Below are positions 49,568-63,940 of a stretch of DNA of 64,000 nucleotides, piece after piece. The translations under genes and the position numbers were made by a program. Below the pieces are notes generated by a model that did no database searches, had not been told where the DNA came from, and saw only the letters and a program-made list of their open reading frames with translations. Numbering within the stretch: the stretch's first letter is position 1; every line of letters starts with the position of its first letter. Source of the stretch: Loxodes magnus (Eukaryota > Ciliophora > Karyorelictea > Loxodida > Loxodidae); contig CAMPDV010000276.1 of assembly GCA_946699065.1 (NCBI GenBank), positions 62,001 to 126,000 on the forward strand, read 5' to 3'.

Positions 49568-50545
49568 GTGGCTATATCCAGTGATTCAGAGTTCATCGTA
49601 TCGGGAAGTCGAGATAATACGGTGAGACTATGGGACGTCAAGACAGGTACATGTAAGACCATGAGTGGTCACACACATTATGTATATGCCGTGGCTATAT
49701 CCAGTAATTCAGAGTTCATCGTATCGGGAAGTGCAGATAAGACGGTGAGACTATGGGACGTCAAGACAGGTACCTGTAAGACCATGAGTGGTCACACTAG
49801 TTATGTATATGCTGTGGCTATATCCAGTGATTCAGAGTTCATCGTATCGGGAAGTCGAGATAATACGGTGAGACTATGGGACGTCAAGACAGGTACCTGT
49901 AAGACCATGAGTGGTCACACTAGTTATGTATCATCTGTGGCTATATCCAGTGATTCAGAGTCCATCGTATCGGGAAGTTATGATAATACGGTGAGACTAT
50001 GGGACGTCAAGACAGGTACCTGTAAGACCATGAGTGGTCACACTAGTAATGTATATGCTGTGGCTATATCCAGTGATTCAGAGTTCATCGTATCGGGAAG
50101 TAGAGATTATACGGTGAGACTATGGGACGTCAAGACAGGTACCTGTAAGACCATGAGTGGTCACACTAGTTATGTATATGCTGTGGCTATATCCAGTGAT
50201 TCAGAGTTCATCGTATCGGGAAGTCGAGATAATACGGTGAGACTATGGGACGTCAAGACAGGTACCTGTAAGACCATGAGTGGTCACACACATTATGTAT
50301 ATTCTGTGGCTATATCCAGTGATTCAGAGTTCATCGTATCGGGAAGTTATGATAAGACGGTGAGACTATGGGACGTCAAGACAGTTACCTGTAAGACCAT
50401 GAGTGGTCACACTAGTTATGTATATGCTGTGGCTATATCCAGTGATTCAGAGTTCATCGTATCGGGAAGTGCAGATTATACGGTGAGACTATGGGACGTC
50501 AAGACAGGTACCTGTAAGACCATGAGTGGTCACACACATTATTAA
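49568..50545 (+). CDS. Longest open WD40 segment, eight repeats (325 codons)
   Basis: This is the only stretch long enough to fold as a complete beta-propeller, which usually needs seven repeats. It runs from just after a TAG at 49556-49558 to a TAA at 50543-50545. The eight SGSxDxT turns carry, in order, R/N, A/K, R/N, Y/N, R/Y, R/N, Y/K and A/Y at the two variable positions. The linkers after GHT are HYVYA, SYVYA, SYVSS, SNVYA, SYVYA, HYVYS and SYVYA, and the last ends HTHY then stop. The second repeat has SSNSEF, the fourth SSDSES, and the seventh KTVTC. The GTG start is only the first possible start after a stop; no ribosome-binding site or Kozak-supported gene start is seen there, though each unit has an internal in-frame ATG. 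It could be an exon-like or archived segment rather than a gene. Confidence 0.35.
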   Translation: MAISSDSEFIVSGSRDNTVRLWDVKTGTCKTMSGHTHYVYAVAISSNSEFIVSGSADKTVRLWDVKTGTCKTMSGHTSYVYAVAISSDSEFIVSGSRDNTVRLWDVKTGTCKTMSGHTSYVSSVAISSDSESIVSGSYDNTVRLWDVKTGTCKTMSGHTSNVYAVAISSDSEFIVSGSRDYTVRLWDVKTGTCKTMSGHTSYVYAVAISSDSEFIVSGSRDNTVRLWDVKTGTCKTMSGHTHYVYSVAISSDSEFIVSGSYDKTVRLWDVKTVTCKTMSGHTSYVYAVAISSDSEFIVSGSADYTVRLWDVKTGTCKTMSGHTHY

Positions 50546-50662
<117 letters not shown>

Positions 50663-51286
50663 TAGGTATTATCTGTGGCTATATCCAGTGATCCAGAGTC
50701 CATCGTATCGGGAAGTAGAGATTATACGGTGAGACTATGGGACGTCAAGACAGGTACCTGTAAGACCATGAGTGGTCACACTAATTAGGCATTATCTGTG
50801 GCTATATCCAGTGATTCAGAGTTCATCGTATCGGGAATGCAGATTAGACGGTGAGACTATGGGACGTCAAGACAGGTACCTGTAAGACCATGAGTGGTCA
50901 CACAAAATAGTTATATGCTGTGGCTATATCCAGTGATTCAGAGTTCATCGTATCGGGAAGTTATGATAAGACGGTGAGACTATGGGACGTCAAGACAGGT
51001 ACCTGTAAGACCATGAGTGGTCACAGATTCTATAAAATCTGTGGCTATATCCAGTGATTCAGAGTTCATCGTATCGGGAAGTAGAGATTATACGGTGAGA
51101 CTATGGGACGTCAAGACAGGTACATGTAAGACCATGAGTGGTCACACTAGTTATGTATCATCTGTGGCTATATCCAGTGATTCAGAGTTCATCGTATCGG
51201 GAAGTAGAGATTATACGGTGAGACTATGGGACGTCAAGACAGGTACCTGTAAGACCATGAGTGGTCACACTAATTAGGTATTATCT

Positions 51287-51769
51287 GTGGCTATATCCAG
51301 TGATTCAGAGTCCATCGTATCGGGAAGTAGAGATTATACGGTGAGACTATGGGACGTCAAGACAGGTACATGTAAGACCATGAGTGGTCACACACATTAT
51401 GTATATGCCGTGGCTATATCCAGTAATTCAGAGTTCATCGTATCGGGAAGTGCAGATAAGACGGTGAGACTATGGGACGTCAAGACAGGTACCTGTAAGA
51501 CCATGAGTGGTCACACTAGTTATGTATATGCTGTGGCTATATCCAGTGATTCAGAGTTCATCGTATCGGGAAGTCGAGATAATACGGTGAGACTATGGGA
51601 CGTCAAGACAGGTACCTGTAAGACCATGAGTGGTCACACTAGTTATGTATCATCTGTGGCTATATCCAGTGATTCAGAGTCCATCGTATCGGGAAGTTAT
51701 GATAATACGGTGAGACTATGGGACGTCAAGACAGGTACCTGTAAGACCATGAGTGGTCACACTAATTAG
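51287..51769 (+). CDS. Open WD40 segment, four repeats (160 codons)
   Basis: Turns R/Y, A/K, R/N and Y/N, with linkers HYVYA, SYVYA and SYVSS. The first repeat has SSDSES and an aca tgt Thr-Cys pair, the second SSNSEF. It is repeated 2458 bp downstream inside 53721-54227. Bounded by N-TAG linkers on both sides. Confidence 0.22.
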   Translation: MAISSDSESIVSGSRDYTVRLWDVKTGTCKTMSGHTHYVYAVAISSNSEFIVSGSADKTVRLWDVKTGTCKTMSGHTSYVYAVAISSDSEFIVSGSRDNTVRLWDVKTGTCKTMSGHTSYVSSVAISSDSESIVSGSYDNTVRLWDVKTGTCKTMSGHTN

Positions 51770-52507
51770 GTATTATCTGTGGCTATATCCAGTGATTCAG
51801 AGTTCATCGTATCGGGAAGTAGAGATTATACGGTGAGACTATGGGACGTCAAGACAGGTACCTGTAAGACCATGAGTGGTCACACACATTATGTATATGC
51901 CGTGGCTATATCCAGTGATTCAGAGTTCATCGTATCGGGAAGTGATGATAAGACGGTGAGACTATGGGACGTCAAGACAGGTACCTGTAAGACCATGAGT
52001 GGTCACACTAGTAATGTATATTCTGTGGCTATATCCAGTGATTCAGAGTTCATCGTATCGGGAAGTGATGATAAGACGGTGAGACTATGGGACGTCAAGA
52101 CAGGTACCTGTAAGACCATGAGTGGTCACACTAATTAGGTATTATCTGTGGCTATATCCAGTGATTCAGAGTTCATCGTATCGGGAAGTAGAGATTATAC
52201 GGTGAGACTATGGGACGTCAAGACAGGTACCTGTAAGACCATGAGTGGTACAACACATTATGTAAGATCTGTGGCTATATCCAGTGATTCAGAGTTCATC
52301 GTATCGGGAAGTGCAGATTATACGGTGAGACTATGGGACGTCAAGACAGGTACCTGTAAGACCATGAGTGGTCACACTAGTTATGTATCATCTGTGGCTA
52401 TATCCAGTGATTCAGAGTTCATCGTATCGGGAAGTCGAGATAATACGGTGAGACTATGGGACGTCAAGACAGGTACCTGTAAGACCATGAGTGGTCACAC
52501 TAATTAG

Positions 52508-52627
<120 letters not shown>

Positions 52628-53248
52628 TAGTTATATGCTGTGGCTATATCCAGTGATTCAGAGTTCATCGTATCGGGAAGTAGAGATTATACGGTGAGAC
52701 TATGGGACGTCAAGACAGTTAACTGTAAGACCATGAGTGGTCACACTAATTAGGTATTATCTGTGGCTATATCCAGTGATTCAGAGTTCATCGTATCGGG
52801 AAGTCGAGATAATACGGTGAGACTATGGGACGTCAAGACAGGTACCTGTAAGACCATGAGTGGTCACACTAATTAGGTATTATCTGTGGCTATATCCAGT
52901 GATTCAGAGTTCATCGTATCGGGAAGTAGAGATTATACGGTGAGACTATGGGACGTCAAGACAGGTACCTGTAAGACCATGAGTGGTCACACTAGTTATG
53001 TATATGCTGTGGCTATATCCAGTGATTCAGAGTTCATCGTATCGGGAAGTCGAGATAATACGGTGAGACTATGGGACGTCAAGACAGGTACCTGTAAGAC
53101 CATGAGTGGTCACACTAGTAATGTATATGCTGTGGCTATATCCAGTGATTCAGAGTTCATCGTATCGGGAAGTGCAGATTATACGGTGAGACTATGGGAC
53201 GTCAAGACAGGTACCTGTAAGACCATGAGTGGTCACACACATTATTAA

Positions 53249-53365
<117 letters not shown>

Positions 53366-53720
53366 TAGGTATTATCTGTGGCTATATCCAGTGATCCAGA
53401 GTCCATCGTATCGGGAAGTCGAGATAATACGGTGAGACTATGGGACGTCAAGACAGGTACCTGTAAGACCATGAGTGGTCACACTAATTAGGCATTATCT
53501 GTGGCTATATCCAGTGATTCAGAGTTCATCGTATCGGGAAGTTATGATAAGACGGTGAGACTATGGGACGTCAAGACAGGTACCTGTAAGACCATGAGTG
53601 GTCACACTAGTAATGTATATGCTGTGGCTATATCCAGTGATTCAGAGTTCATCGTATCGGGAAGTTATGATAAGACGGTGAGACTATGGGACGTCAAGAC
53701 AGGTACCTGTAAGACCATGA

Positions 53721-54227
53721 GTGGTCACAGATTCTATAAAATCTGTGGCTATATCCAGTGATTCAGAGTTCATCGTATCGGGAAGTAGAGATTATACGGT
53801 GAGACTATGGGACGTCAAGACAGGTACATGTAAGACCATGAGTGGTCACACACATTATGTATATGCCGTGGCTATATCCAGTAATTCAGAGTTCATCGTA
53901 TCGGGAAGTGCAGATAAGACGGTGAGACTATGGGACGTCAAGACAGGTACCTGTAAGACCATGAGTGGTCACACTAGTTATGTATATGCTGTGGCTATAT
54001 CCAGTGATTCAGAGTTCATCGTATCGGGAAGTCGAGATAATACGGTGAGACTATGGGACGTCAAGACAGGTACCTGTAAGACCATGAGTGGTCACACTAG
54101 TTATGTATCATCTGTGGCTATATCCAGTGATTCAGAGTCCATCGTATCGGGAAGTTATGATAATACGGTGAGACTATGGGACGTCAAGACAGGTACCTGT
54201 AAGACCATGAGTGGTCACACTAATTAG
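53721..54227 (+). CDS. Open WD40 segment, four repeats, entered through a 2-bp deletion (168 codons)
   Basis: The frame opens at a 2-bp loss in the CACACA run after GHT, giving VTDSIKSV, and continues through four repeats with turns R/Y, A/K, R/N and Y/N. The linkers are HYVYA, SYVYA and SYVSS, with SSNSEF in the second repeat. It ends at N-TAG. It begins the second copy of a block repeated 2458 bp apart. The upstream array frame runs across the same junction and stops within about 40 bases, so the segment is out of frame with its upstream neighbour. Confidence 0.22.
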   Translation: MVTDSIKSVAISSDSEFIVSGSRDYTVRLWDVKTGTCKTMSGHTHYVYAVAISSNSEFIVSGSADKTVRLWDVKTGTCKTMSGHTSYVYAVAISSDSEFIVSGSRDNTVRLWDVKTGTCKTMSGHTSYVSSVAISSDSESIVSGSYDNTVRLWDVKTGTCKTMSGHTN

Positions 54228-54965
54228 GTATTATCTGTGGCTATATCCAGTGATTCAGAGTTCATCGTATCGGGAAGTCGAGATAATACGGTGAGACTAT
54301 GGGACGTCAAGACAGGTACCTGTAAGACCATGAGTGGTCACACACATTATGTATATGCCGTGGCTATATCCAGTGATTCAGAGTTCATCGTATCGGGAAG
54401 TGATGATAAGACGGTGAGACTATGGGACGTCAAGACAGGTACCTGTAAGACCATGAGTGGTCACACTAGTAATGTATATTCTGTGGCTATATCCAGTGAT
54501 TCAGAGTTCATCGTATCGGGAAGTGATGATAAGACGGTGAGACTATGGGACGTCAAGACAGGTACCTGTAAGACCATGAGTGGTCACACTAATTAGGTAT
54601 TATCTGTGGCTATATCCAGTGATTCAGAGTTCATCGTATCGGGAAGTAGAGATTATACGGTGAGACTATGGGACGTCAAGACAGGTACCTGTAAGACCAT
54701 GAGTGGTACAACACATTATGTAAGATCTGTGGCTATATCCAGTGATTCAGAGTTCATCGTATCGGGAAGTGCAGATTATACGGTGAGACTATGGGACGTC
54801 AAGACAGGTACCTGTAAGACCATGAGTGGTCACACTAGTTATGTATCATCTGTGGCTATATCCAGTGATTCAGAGTTCATCGTATCGGGAAGTCGAGATA
54901 ATACGGTGAGACTATGGGACGTCAAGACAGGTACCTGTAAGACCATGAGTGGTCACACTAATTAG

Positions 54966-55085
<120 letters not shown>

Positions 55086-55343
55086 TAGTTATATGCTGTG
55101 GCTATATCCAGTGATTCAGAGTTCATCGTATCGGGAAGTAGAGATTATACGGTGAGACTATGGGACGTCAAGACAGTTAACTGTAAGACCATGAGTGGTC
55201 ACACTAATTAGGTATTATCTGTGGCTATATCCAGTGATTCAGAGTTCATCGTATCGGGAAGTCGAGATAATACGGTGAGACTATGGGACGTCAAGACAGG
55301 TACCTGTAAGACCATGAGTGGTCACACTAATTAGGTATTATCT

Positions 55344-55826
55344 GTGGCTATATCCAGTGATTCAGAGTTCATCGTATCGGGAAGTAGAGATTATACGGTG
55401 AGACTATGGGACGTCAAGACAGGTACCTGTAAGACCATGAGTGGTCACACTAGTTATGTATATGCTGTGGCTATATCCAGTGATTCAGAGTTCATCGTAT
55501 CGGGAAGTCGAGATAATACGGTGAGACTATGGGACGTCAAGACAGGTACCTGTAAGACCATGAGTGGTCACACTAGTAATGTATATGCTGTGGCTATATC
55601 CAGTGATTCAGAGTTCATCGTATCGGGAAGTGCAGATTATACGGTGAGACTATGGGACGTCAAGACAGGTACCTGTAAGACCATGAGTGGTCACACTAGT
55701 TATGTATCATCTGTGGCTATATCCAGTGATTCAGAGTTCATCGTATCGGGAAGTAGAGATTATACGGTGAGACTATGGGACGTCAAGACAGGTACCTGTA
55801 AGACCATGAGTGGTCACACTAATTAG
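55344..55826 (+). CDS. Open WD40 segment, four repeats (160 codons)
   Basis: Turns R/Y, R/N, A/Y and R/Y, with linkers SYVYA, SNVYA and SYVSS, ending at N-TAG. The first three repeats match 52886-53235. There the third repeat is followed by HTHY-TAA, here by SYVSS and a further repeat, so the copies diverge exactly at cluster A. Confidence 0.22.
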   Translation: MAISSDSEFIVSGSRDYTVRLWDVKTGTCKTMSGHTSYVYAVAISSDSEFIVSGSRDNTVRLWDVKTGTCKTMSGHTSNVYAVAISSDSEFIVSGSADYTVRLWDVKTGTCKTMSGHTSYVSSVAISSDSEFIVSGSRDYTVRLWDVKTGTCKTMSGHTN

Positions 55827-56081
55827 GTATTATCTGTGGCTATATCCAGTGATTCAGAGTTCATCGTATCGGGAAGTGCAGATTATACGGTGAGACTATG
55901 GGACGTCAAGACAGGTACCTGTAAGACCATGAGTGGTCACACTAGTTATGTATGATCTGTGACTATATCCAGTGATTCAGAGTTCATCGTATCGGGAAGT
56001 TATGATAAGACGGTGAGACTATGGGACGTCAAGACAGGTACCTGTAAGACCATGAGTGGTCACACAAAATAGTTATATGCT

Positions 56082-56687
56082 GTGGCTATATCCAGTGATT
56101 CAGAGTTCATCGTATCGGGAAGTCGAGATAATACGGTGAGACTATGGGACGTCAAGACAGGTACCTGTAAGACCATGAGTGGTCACACACATTATGTATA
56201 TGCTGTGGCTATATCCAGTGATTCAGAGTTCATCGTATCGGGAAGTAGAGATTATACGGTGAGACTATGGGACGTCAAGACAGGTACCTGTAAGACCATG
56301 AGTGGTACAACACATTATGTAAGATCTGTGGCTATATCCAGTGATTCAGAGTTCATCGTATCGGGAAGTGCAGATTATACGGTGAGACTATGGGACGTCA
56401 AGACAGGTACCTGTAAGACCATGAGTGGTCACACTAGTTATGTATATTCTGTGGCTATATCCAGTGATTCAGAGTTCATCGTATCGGGAAGTGATGATAA
56501 GACGGTGAGACTATGGGACGTCAAGACAGGTACCTGTAAGACCATGAGTGGTCACACTAGTTATGTATCATCTGTGGCTATATCCAGTGATTCAGAGTTC
56601 ATCGTATCGGGAAGTAGAGATTATACGGTGAGACTATGGGACGTCAAGACAGGTACCTGTAAGACCATGAGTGGTCACACTAATTAG
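56082..56687 (+). CDS. Open WD40 segment, five repeats, with the GTTHYVRS variant (201 codons)
   Basis: Five intact repeats with turn residues R/N, R/Y, A/Y, D/K and R/Y. The linkers are HYVYA, then TTHYVRS (the His of GHT replaced by Thr, gtacaaca for gtcacaca), SYVYS and SYVSS. It ends at an N-TAG linker. It carries the last copy of the GTTHYVRS marker, which occurs only between 46.1 and 56.3 kb. Start chosen as the first GTG after the K-TAG-L linker, with no supporting signal. Confidence 0.25.
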   Translation: MAISSDSEFIVSGSRDNTVRLWDVKTGTCKTMSGHTHYVYAVAISSDSEFIVSGSRDYTVRLWDVKTGTCKTMSGTTHYVRSVAISSDSEFIVSGSADYTVRLWDVKTGTCKTMSGHTSYVYSVAISSDSEFIVSGSDDKTVRLWDVKTGTCKTMSGHTSYVSSVAISSDSEFIVSGSRDYTVRLWDVKTGTCKTMSGHTN

Positions 56688-57557
56688 GTATTATCTGTGG
56701 CTATATCCAGTGATTCAGAGTTCATCGTATCGGGAAGTTATGATTAGACGGTGAAACTATGGGACGTCAAGACAGGTATCTGTAAGACCATGAGTGGTCA
56801 CACACATTATGTATATGCTGTGGCTATATCCAGTGATTCAGAGTTCATCGTATCGGGAAGTAGAGATTATACGGTGAGACTATGGGACGTCAAGACAGGT
56901 ACCTGTAAGACCATGAGTGGTCACACTAGTTATGTATGATCTGTGGCTATATCCAGTGATTCAGAGTTCATCGTATCGGGAAGTCAAGATAATACGGTGA
57001 GACTATGGGACGTCAAGACAGGTACCTGTAAGACCATGAGTGGTCACACTAGTTATGTATATGCTGTGGCTATATCCAGTGATTCAGAGTTCATCGTATC
57101 GGGAAGTTATGATAAGACGGTGAGACTATGGGACGTCAAGACAGGTACCTGTAAGACCATGAGTGGTCACACAAAATAGTTATATGCTGTGGCTATATCC
57201 AGTGATTCAGAGTTCATCGTATCGGGAAGTAGAGATTATACGGTGAGACTATGGGACGTCAAGACAGTTAACTGTAAGACCATGAGTGGTCACACTAATT
57301 AGGTATTATCTGTGGCTATATCCAGTGATTCAGAGTTCATCGTATCGGGAAGTCGAGATAATACGGTGAGACTATGGGACGTCAAGACAGGTACATGTAA
57401 GACCATGAGTGGTCACACTAGTTATGTATATGCTGTGGCTATATCCAGTGATTCAGAGTTCATCGTATCGGGAAGTAGAGATTATACGGTGAGACTATGG
57501 GACGTCAAGACAGGTACCTGTAAGACCATGAGTGGTCACACTAGTTATGTATGATCT

Positions 57558-58040
57558 GTGGCTATATCCAGTGATTCAGAGTTCATCGTATCGGGAAGTC
57601 AAGATAATACGGTGAGACTATGGGACGTCAAGACAGGTACCTGTAAGACCATGAGTGGTCACACTAGTTATGTATATGCTGTGGCTATATCCAGTGATTC
57701 AGAGTTCATCGTATCGGGAAGTCGAGATAATACGGTGAGACTATGGGACGTCAAGACAGGTACCTGTAAGACCATGAGTGGTCACACACATTATGTATAT
57801 TCTGTGGCTATATCCAGTGATTCAGAGTTCATCGTATCGGGAAGTTATGATAAGACGGTGAGACTATGGGACGTCAAGACAGGTACCTGTAAGACCATGA
57901 GTGGTCACACTAGTTATGTATATGCTGTGGCTATATCCAGTGATTCAGAGTTCATCGTATCGGGAAGTAGAGATTATACGGTGAGACTATGGGACGTCAA
58001 GACAGTTACCTGTAAGACCATGAGTGGTCACACTAATTAG
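57558..58040 (+). CDS. Open WD40 segment, four repeats, with the rare Q/N turn (160 codons)
   Basis: Turns Q/N, R/N, Y/K and R/Y, with linkers SYVYA, HYVYS and SYVYA. The first turn uses the rare caa Gln codon, seen also near 30541 and 56995. The last repeat has KTVTC and ends at N-TAG. Preceded by SYV-TGA. Confidence 0.22.
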   Translation: MAISSDSEFIVSGSQDNTVRLWDVKTGTCKTMSGHTSYVYAVAISSDSEFIVSGSRDNTVRLWDVKTGTCKTMSGHTHYVYSVAISSDSEFIVSGSYDKTVRLWDVKTGTCKTMSGHTSYVYAVAISSDSEFIVSGSRDYTVRLWDVKTVTCKTMSGHTN

Positions 58041-60623
58041 GTATTATCTGTGGCTATATCCAGTGATTCAGAGTTCATCGTATCGGGAAGTGCAGATTAT
58101 ACGGTGAGACTATGGGACGTCAAGACAGGTACCTGTAAGACCATGAGTGGTCACACTAGTTATGTATGATCTGTGACTATATCCAGTGATTCAGAGTTCA
58201 TCGTATCGGGAAGTTATGATAAGACGGTGAGACTATGGGACGTCAAGACAGGTACCTGTAAGACCATGAGTGGTCACACAAAATAGTTATATGCTGTGGC
58301 TATATCCAGTGATTCAGAGTTCATCGTATCGGGAAGTCGAGATAATACGGTGAGACTATGGGACGTCAAGACAGGTACCTGTAAGACCATGAGTGGTCAC
58401 ACTAGTTATGTATCTGCTGTGGCTATATCCAGTGATTCATAGTCCATCGTATCGGGAAGTGCAGATTATACGGTGAGACTATGGGACGTCAAGACAGGTA
58501 CCTGTAAGACCATGAGTGGTCACACTAATTAGGTATTATCTGTGGCTATATCCAGTGATTCAGAGTTCATCGTATCGGGAAGTAGAGATTATACGGTGAG
58601 ACTATGGGACGTCAAGACAGGTACCTGTAAGACCATGAGTGGTCACACTAATTAGGCATTATCTTGTGCTATATCCAGTGATTCAGAGTTCATCGTATCG
58701 GGAAGTCGAGATAAGACGGTGAGACTATGGGACGTCAAGACAGGTACCTGTAAGACCATGAGTGGTCACACTAGTTATGTATCATCTGTGGCTATATCCA
58801 GTGATTCAGAGTTCATCGTATCGGGAAGTCGAGATAATACGGTGAGACTATGGGACGTCAAGACAGGTACCTGTAAGACCATGAGTGGTCACACTAGTAA
58901 TGTATATTCTGTGGCTATATCCAGTGATTCAGAGTTCATCGTATCGGGAAGTAGAGATTATACGGTGAGACTATGGGACGTCAAGACAGGTACATGTAAG
59001 ACCATGAGTGGTCACACTAATTAGGTATTATCTGTGGCTATATCCAGTGATTCAGAGTTCATCGTATCGGGAAGTAGAGATTATACGGTGAGACTATGGG
59101 ACGTCAAGACAGGTACCTGTAAGACCATGAGTGGTCACACTAATTAAGTATTATCTGTGGCTATATCCAGTGATTCAGAGTTCATCGTATCGGGAAGTGC
59201 AGATTATACGGTGAGACTATGGGACGTCAAGACAGGTACCTGTAAGACCATGAGTGGTCACACACATTATTAATCATCAGTGGCTATATCCAGTGATTCA
59301 GAGTTCATCGTATCGGGAAGTAGAGATTATACGGTGAGACTATGGGACGTCAAGACAGGTACCTGTAAGACCATGAGTGGTCACACTAATTAGGTATTAT
59401 CTGTGGCTATATCCAGTGATTCAGAGTTCATCGTATCGGGAAGTCGAGATAATACGGTGAGACTATGGGACGTCAAGACAGGTACCTGTAAGACCATGAG
59501 TGGTCACACTAGTAATGTATATGCTGTGGCTATATCCAGTGATTCAGAGTTCATCGTATCGGGAAGTAGAGATTATACGGTGAGACTATGGGACGTCAAG
59601 ACAGGTACCTGTAAGACCATGAGTGGTCACACTAATTAGGTATTATCTGTGGCTATATCCAGTGATTCAGAGTCCATCGTATCGGGAAGTAGAGATTATA
59701 CGGTGAGACTATGGGACGTCAAGACAGGTACATGTAAGACCATGAGTGGTCACACTAGTTATGTATATGCTGTGGCTATATCCAGTGATTCAGAGTTCAT
59801 CGTATCGGGAAGTAGAGATTATACGGTGAGACTATGGGACGTCAAGACAGGTACCTGTAAGACCATGAGTGGTCACACTAATTAGGTATCATCTGTGGCT
59901 ATATCCAGTGATTCAGAGTTCATCGTATAGGGAAGTAGAGATTATACGGTGAGACTATGGGACGTCAAGACAGGTACCTGTAAGACCATGAGTGGTCACA
60001 CTAATTAGGTATTATCTGTGGCTATATCCATTGATTCAGAGTTCATCGTATCGGGAAGTGCAGATTATACGGTGAGACTATGGGACGTCAAGACAGGTAC
60101 CTGTAAGACCATGAGTGGTCACACACATTATTAATCATCAGTGGCTATATCCAGTAATTCAGAGTTCATCGTATCGGGAAGTGCAGATTATACGGTGAGA
60201 CTATGGGACGTCAAGACAGGTACCTGTAAGACCATGAGTGGTCACACTAGTTATGTATGATCTGTGACTATATCCAGTGATTCAGAGTTCATCGTATCGG
60301 GAAGTTATGATAAGACGGTGAGACTATGGGACGTCAAGACAGGTACCTGTAAGACCATGAGTGGTCACACAAAATAGTTATATGCTGTGGCTATATCCAG
60401 TGATTCAGAGTTCATCGTATCGGGAAGTCGAGATAATACGGTGAGACTATGGGACGTCAAGACAGGTACCTGTAAGACCATGAGTGGTCACACTAGTTAT
60501 GTATGATCTGTGACTATATCCAGTGATTCAGAGTTCATCGTATCGGGAAGTTATGATAAGACGGTGAGACTATGGGACGTCAAGACAGGTACCTGTAAGA
60601 CCATGAGTGGTCACACAAAATAG

Positions 60624-60743
<120 letters not shown>

Positions 60744-61237
60744 TAGGTATTATCTGTGGCTATATCCAGTGATTCAGAGTTCATCGTATCGGGAAGTGCA
60801 GATTATACGGTGAGACTATGGGACGTCAAGACAGGTACCTGTAAGACCATGAGTGGTCACACTAGTTATGTATATGCTGTGGCTATATCCAGTGATTCAG
60901 AGTTCATCGTATCGGAAGTCGAGATAATACGGTGAGACTATGGGACGTCAAGACAGGTACCTGTAAGACCATGAGTTGTCACACTAATTAGGTATTATCT
61001 GTGGCTATATCCAGTGATTCAGAGTTCATCGTATCGGGAAGTGATGATAAGACGGTGAGACTATGGGACGTCAAGACAGGTACCTGTAAGACCATGAGTG
61101 GTCACACTAGTTATGTATTATCTGTGGCTATATCCAGTGATCCAGAGTCCATCGTATCGGGAAGTAGAGATTATACGGTGAGACTATGGGACGTCAAGAC
61201 AGGTACCTGTAAGACCATGAGTGGTCACACTAATTAG

Positions 61238-61357
<120 letters not shown>

Positions 61358-61360
61358 TAG

Positions 61361-61480
<120 letters not shown>

Positions 61481-61483
61481 TAG

Positions 61484-61603
<120 letters not shown>

Positions 61604-63820
61604 TAGGTATTATCTGTGGCTATATCCAGTGATCCAGAGTCCATCGTATCGGGAAGTAGAGATTATACGGTGAGACTATGGGACGTCAAGACAGGTACAT
61701 GTAAGACCATGAGTGGTCACACTAATTAGGTATTATCTGTGGCTATATCCAGTGATTCAGAGTTCATCGTATCGGGAAGTAGAGATTATACGGTGAGACT
61801 ATGGGACGTCAAGACAGGTACCTGTAAGACCATGAGTGGTCACACTAATTAGGTATCATCTGTGGCTATATCCAGTGATTCAGAGTTCATCGTATCGGGA
61901 AGTGCAGATTATACGGTGAGACTATGGGACGTCAAGACAGGTACCTGTAAGACCATGAGTGGTCACACACATTATTAATCATCAGTGGCTATATCCAGTG
62001 ATTCAGAGTTCATCGTATCGGGAAGTAGAGATTATACGGTGAGACTATGGGACGTCAAGACAGGTACCTGTAAGACCATGAGTGGTCACACAAAATAGTT
62101 ATATGCTGTGGCTATATCCAGTGATTCAGAGTTCATCGTATCGGGAAGTCGAGATAATACGGTGAGACTATGGGACGTCAAGACAGGTACCTGTAAGACC
62201 ATGAGTGGTCACACTAGTAATGTATATGCTGTGGCTATATCCAGTGATTCAGAGTTCATCGTATCGGGAAGTAGAGATTATACGGTGAGACTATGGGACG
62301 TCAAGACAGGTACCTGTAAGACCATGAGTGGTCACACTAATTAGGTATTATCTGTGGCTATATCCAGTGATTCAGAGTCCATCGTATCGGGAAGTAGAGA
62401 TTATACGGTGAGACTATGGGACGTCAAGACAGGTACATGTAAGACCATGAGTGGTCACACTAGTTATGTATCATCTGTGGCTATATCCAGTGATTCAGAG
62501 TTCATCGTATCGGGAAGTAGAGATTATACGGTGAGACTATGGGACGTCAAGACAGGTACATGTAAGACCATGAGTGGTCACACTAGTTATGTATATGCTG
62601 TGGCTATATCCAGTGATTCAGAGTTCATCGTATAGGGAAGTAGAGATTATACGGTGAGACTATGGGACGTCAAGACAGGTACCTGTAAGAACATGAGTGG
62701 TCACACAAAATAGTTATATGCTGTGGCTATATCCAGTGATTCAGAGTTCATCGTATCGGGAAGTAGAGATTATACGGTGAGACTATGGGACGTCAAGACA
62801 GGTACCTGTAAGACCATGAGTGGTCACACTAATTAGGTATTATCTGTGGCTATATCCAGTGATTCAGAGTTCATCGTATCGGGAAGTCGAGATAATACGG
62901 TGAGACTATGGGACGTCAAGACAGGTACCTGTAAGACCATGAGTGGTCACACTAGTAATGTATATGCTGTGGCTATATCCAGTGATTCAGAGTTCATCGT
63001 ATCGGGAAGTGCAGATTATACGGTGAGACTATGGGACGTCAAGACAGGTACCTGTAAGACCATGAGTGGTCACACTAGTTATGTATCATCTGTGGCTATA
63101 TCCAGTGATTCAGAGTTCATCGTATCGGGAAGTAGAGATTATACGGTGAGACTATGGGACGTCAAGACAGGTACCTGTAAGACCATGAGTGGTCACACTA
63201 ATTAGGTATTATCTGTGGCTATATCCAGTGATTCAGAGTTCATCGTATCGGGAAGTGCAGATTATACGGTGAGACTATGGGACGTCAAGACAGGTACCTG
63301 TAAGACCATGAGTGGTCACACTAGTTATGTATGATCTGTGACTATATCCAGTGATTCAGAGTTCATCGTATCGGGAAGTTATGATAAGACGGTGAGACTA
63401 TGGGACGTCAAGACAGGTACCTGTAAGACCATGAGTGGTCACACTAATTAGGTATTATCTGTGGCTATATCCAGTGATTCAGAGTTCATCGTATCGGGAA
63501 GTGCAGATTATACGGTGAGACTATGGGACGTCAAGACAGGTACCTGTAAGACCATGAGTGGTCACACTAGTTATGTATCATCTGTGGCTATATCCAGTGA
63601 TTCAGAGTTCATCGTATCGGGAAGTAGAGATTATACGGTGAGACTATGGGACGTCAAGACAGGTACCTGTAAGACCATGAGTGGTCACACTAATTAGGTA
63701 TTATCTGTGGCTATATCCAGTGATTCAGAGTTCATCGTATCGGGAAGTGCAGATTATACGGTGAGACTATGGGACGTCAAGACAGGTACCTGTAAGACCA
63801 TGAGTGGTCACACTAATTAG

Positions 63821-63940
<120 letters not shown>

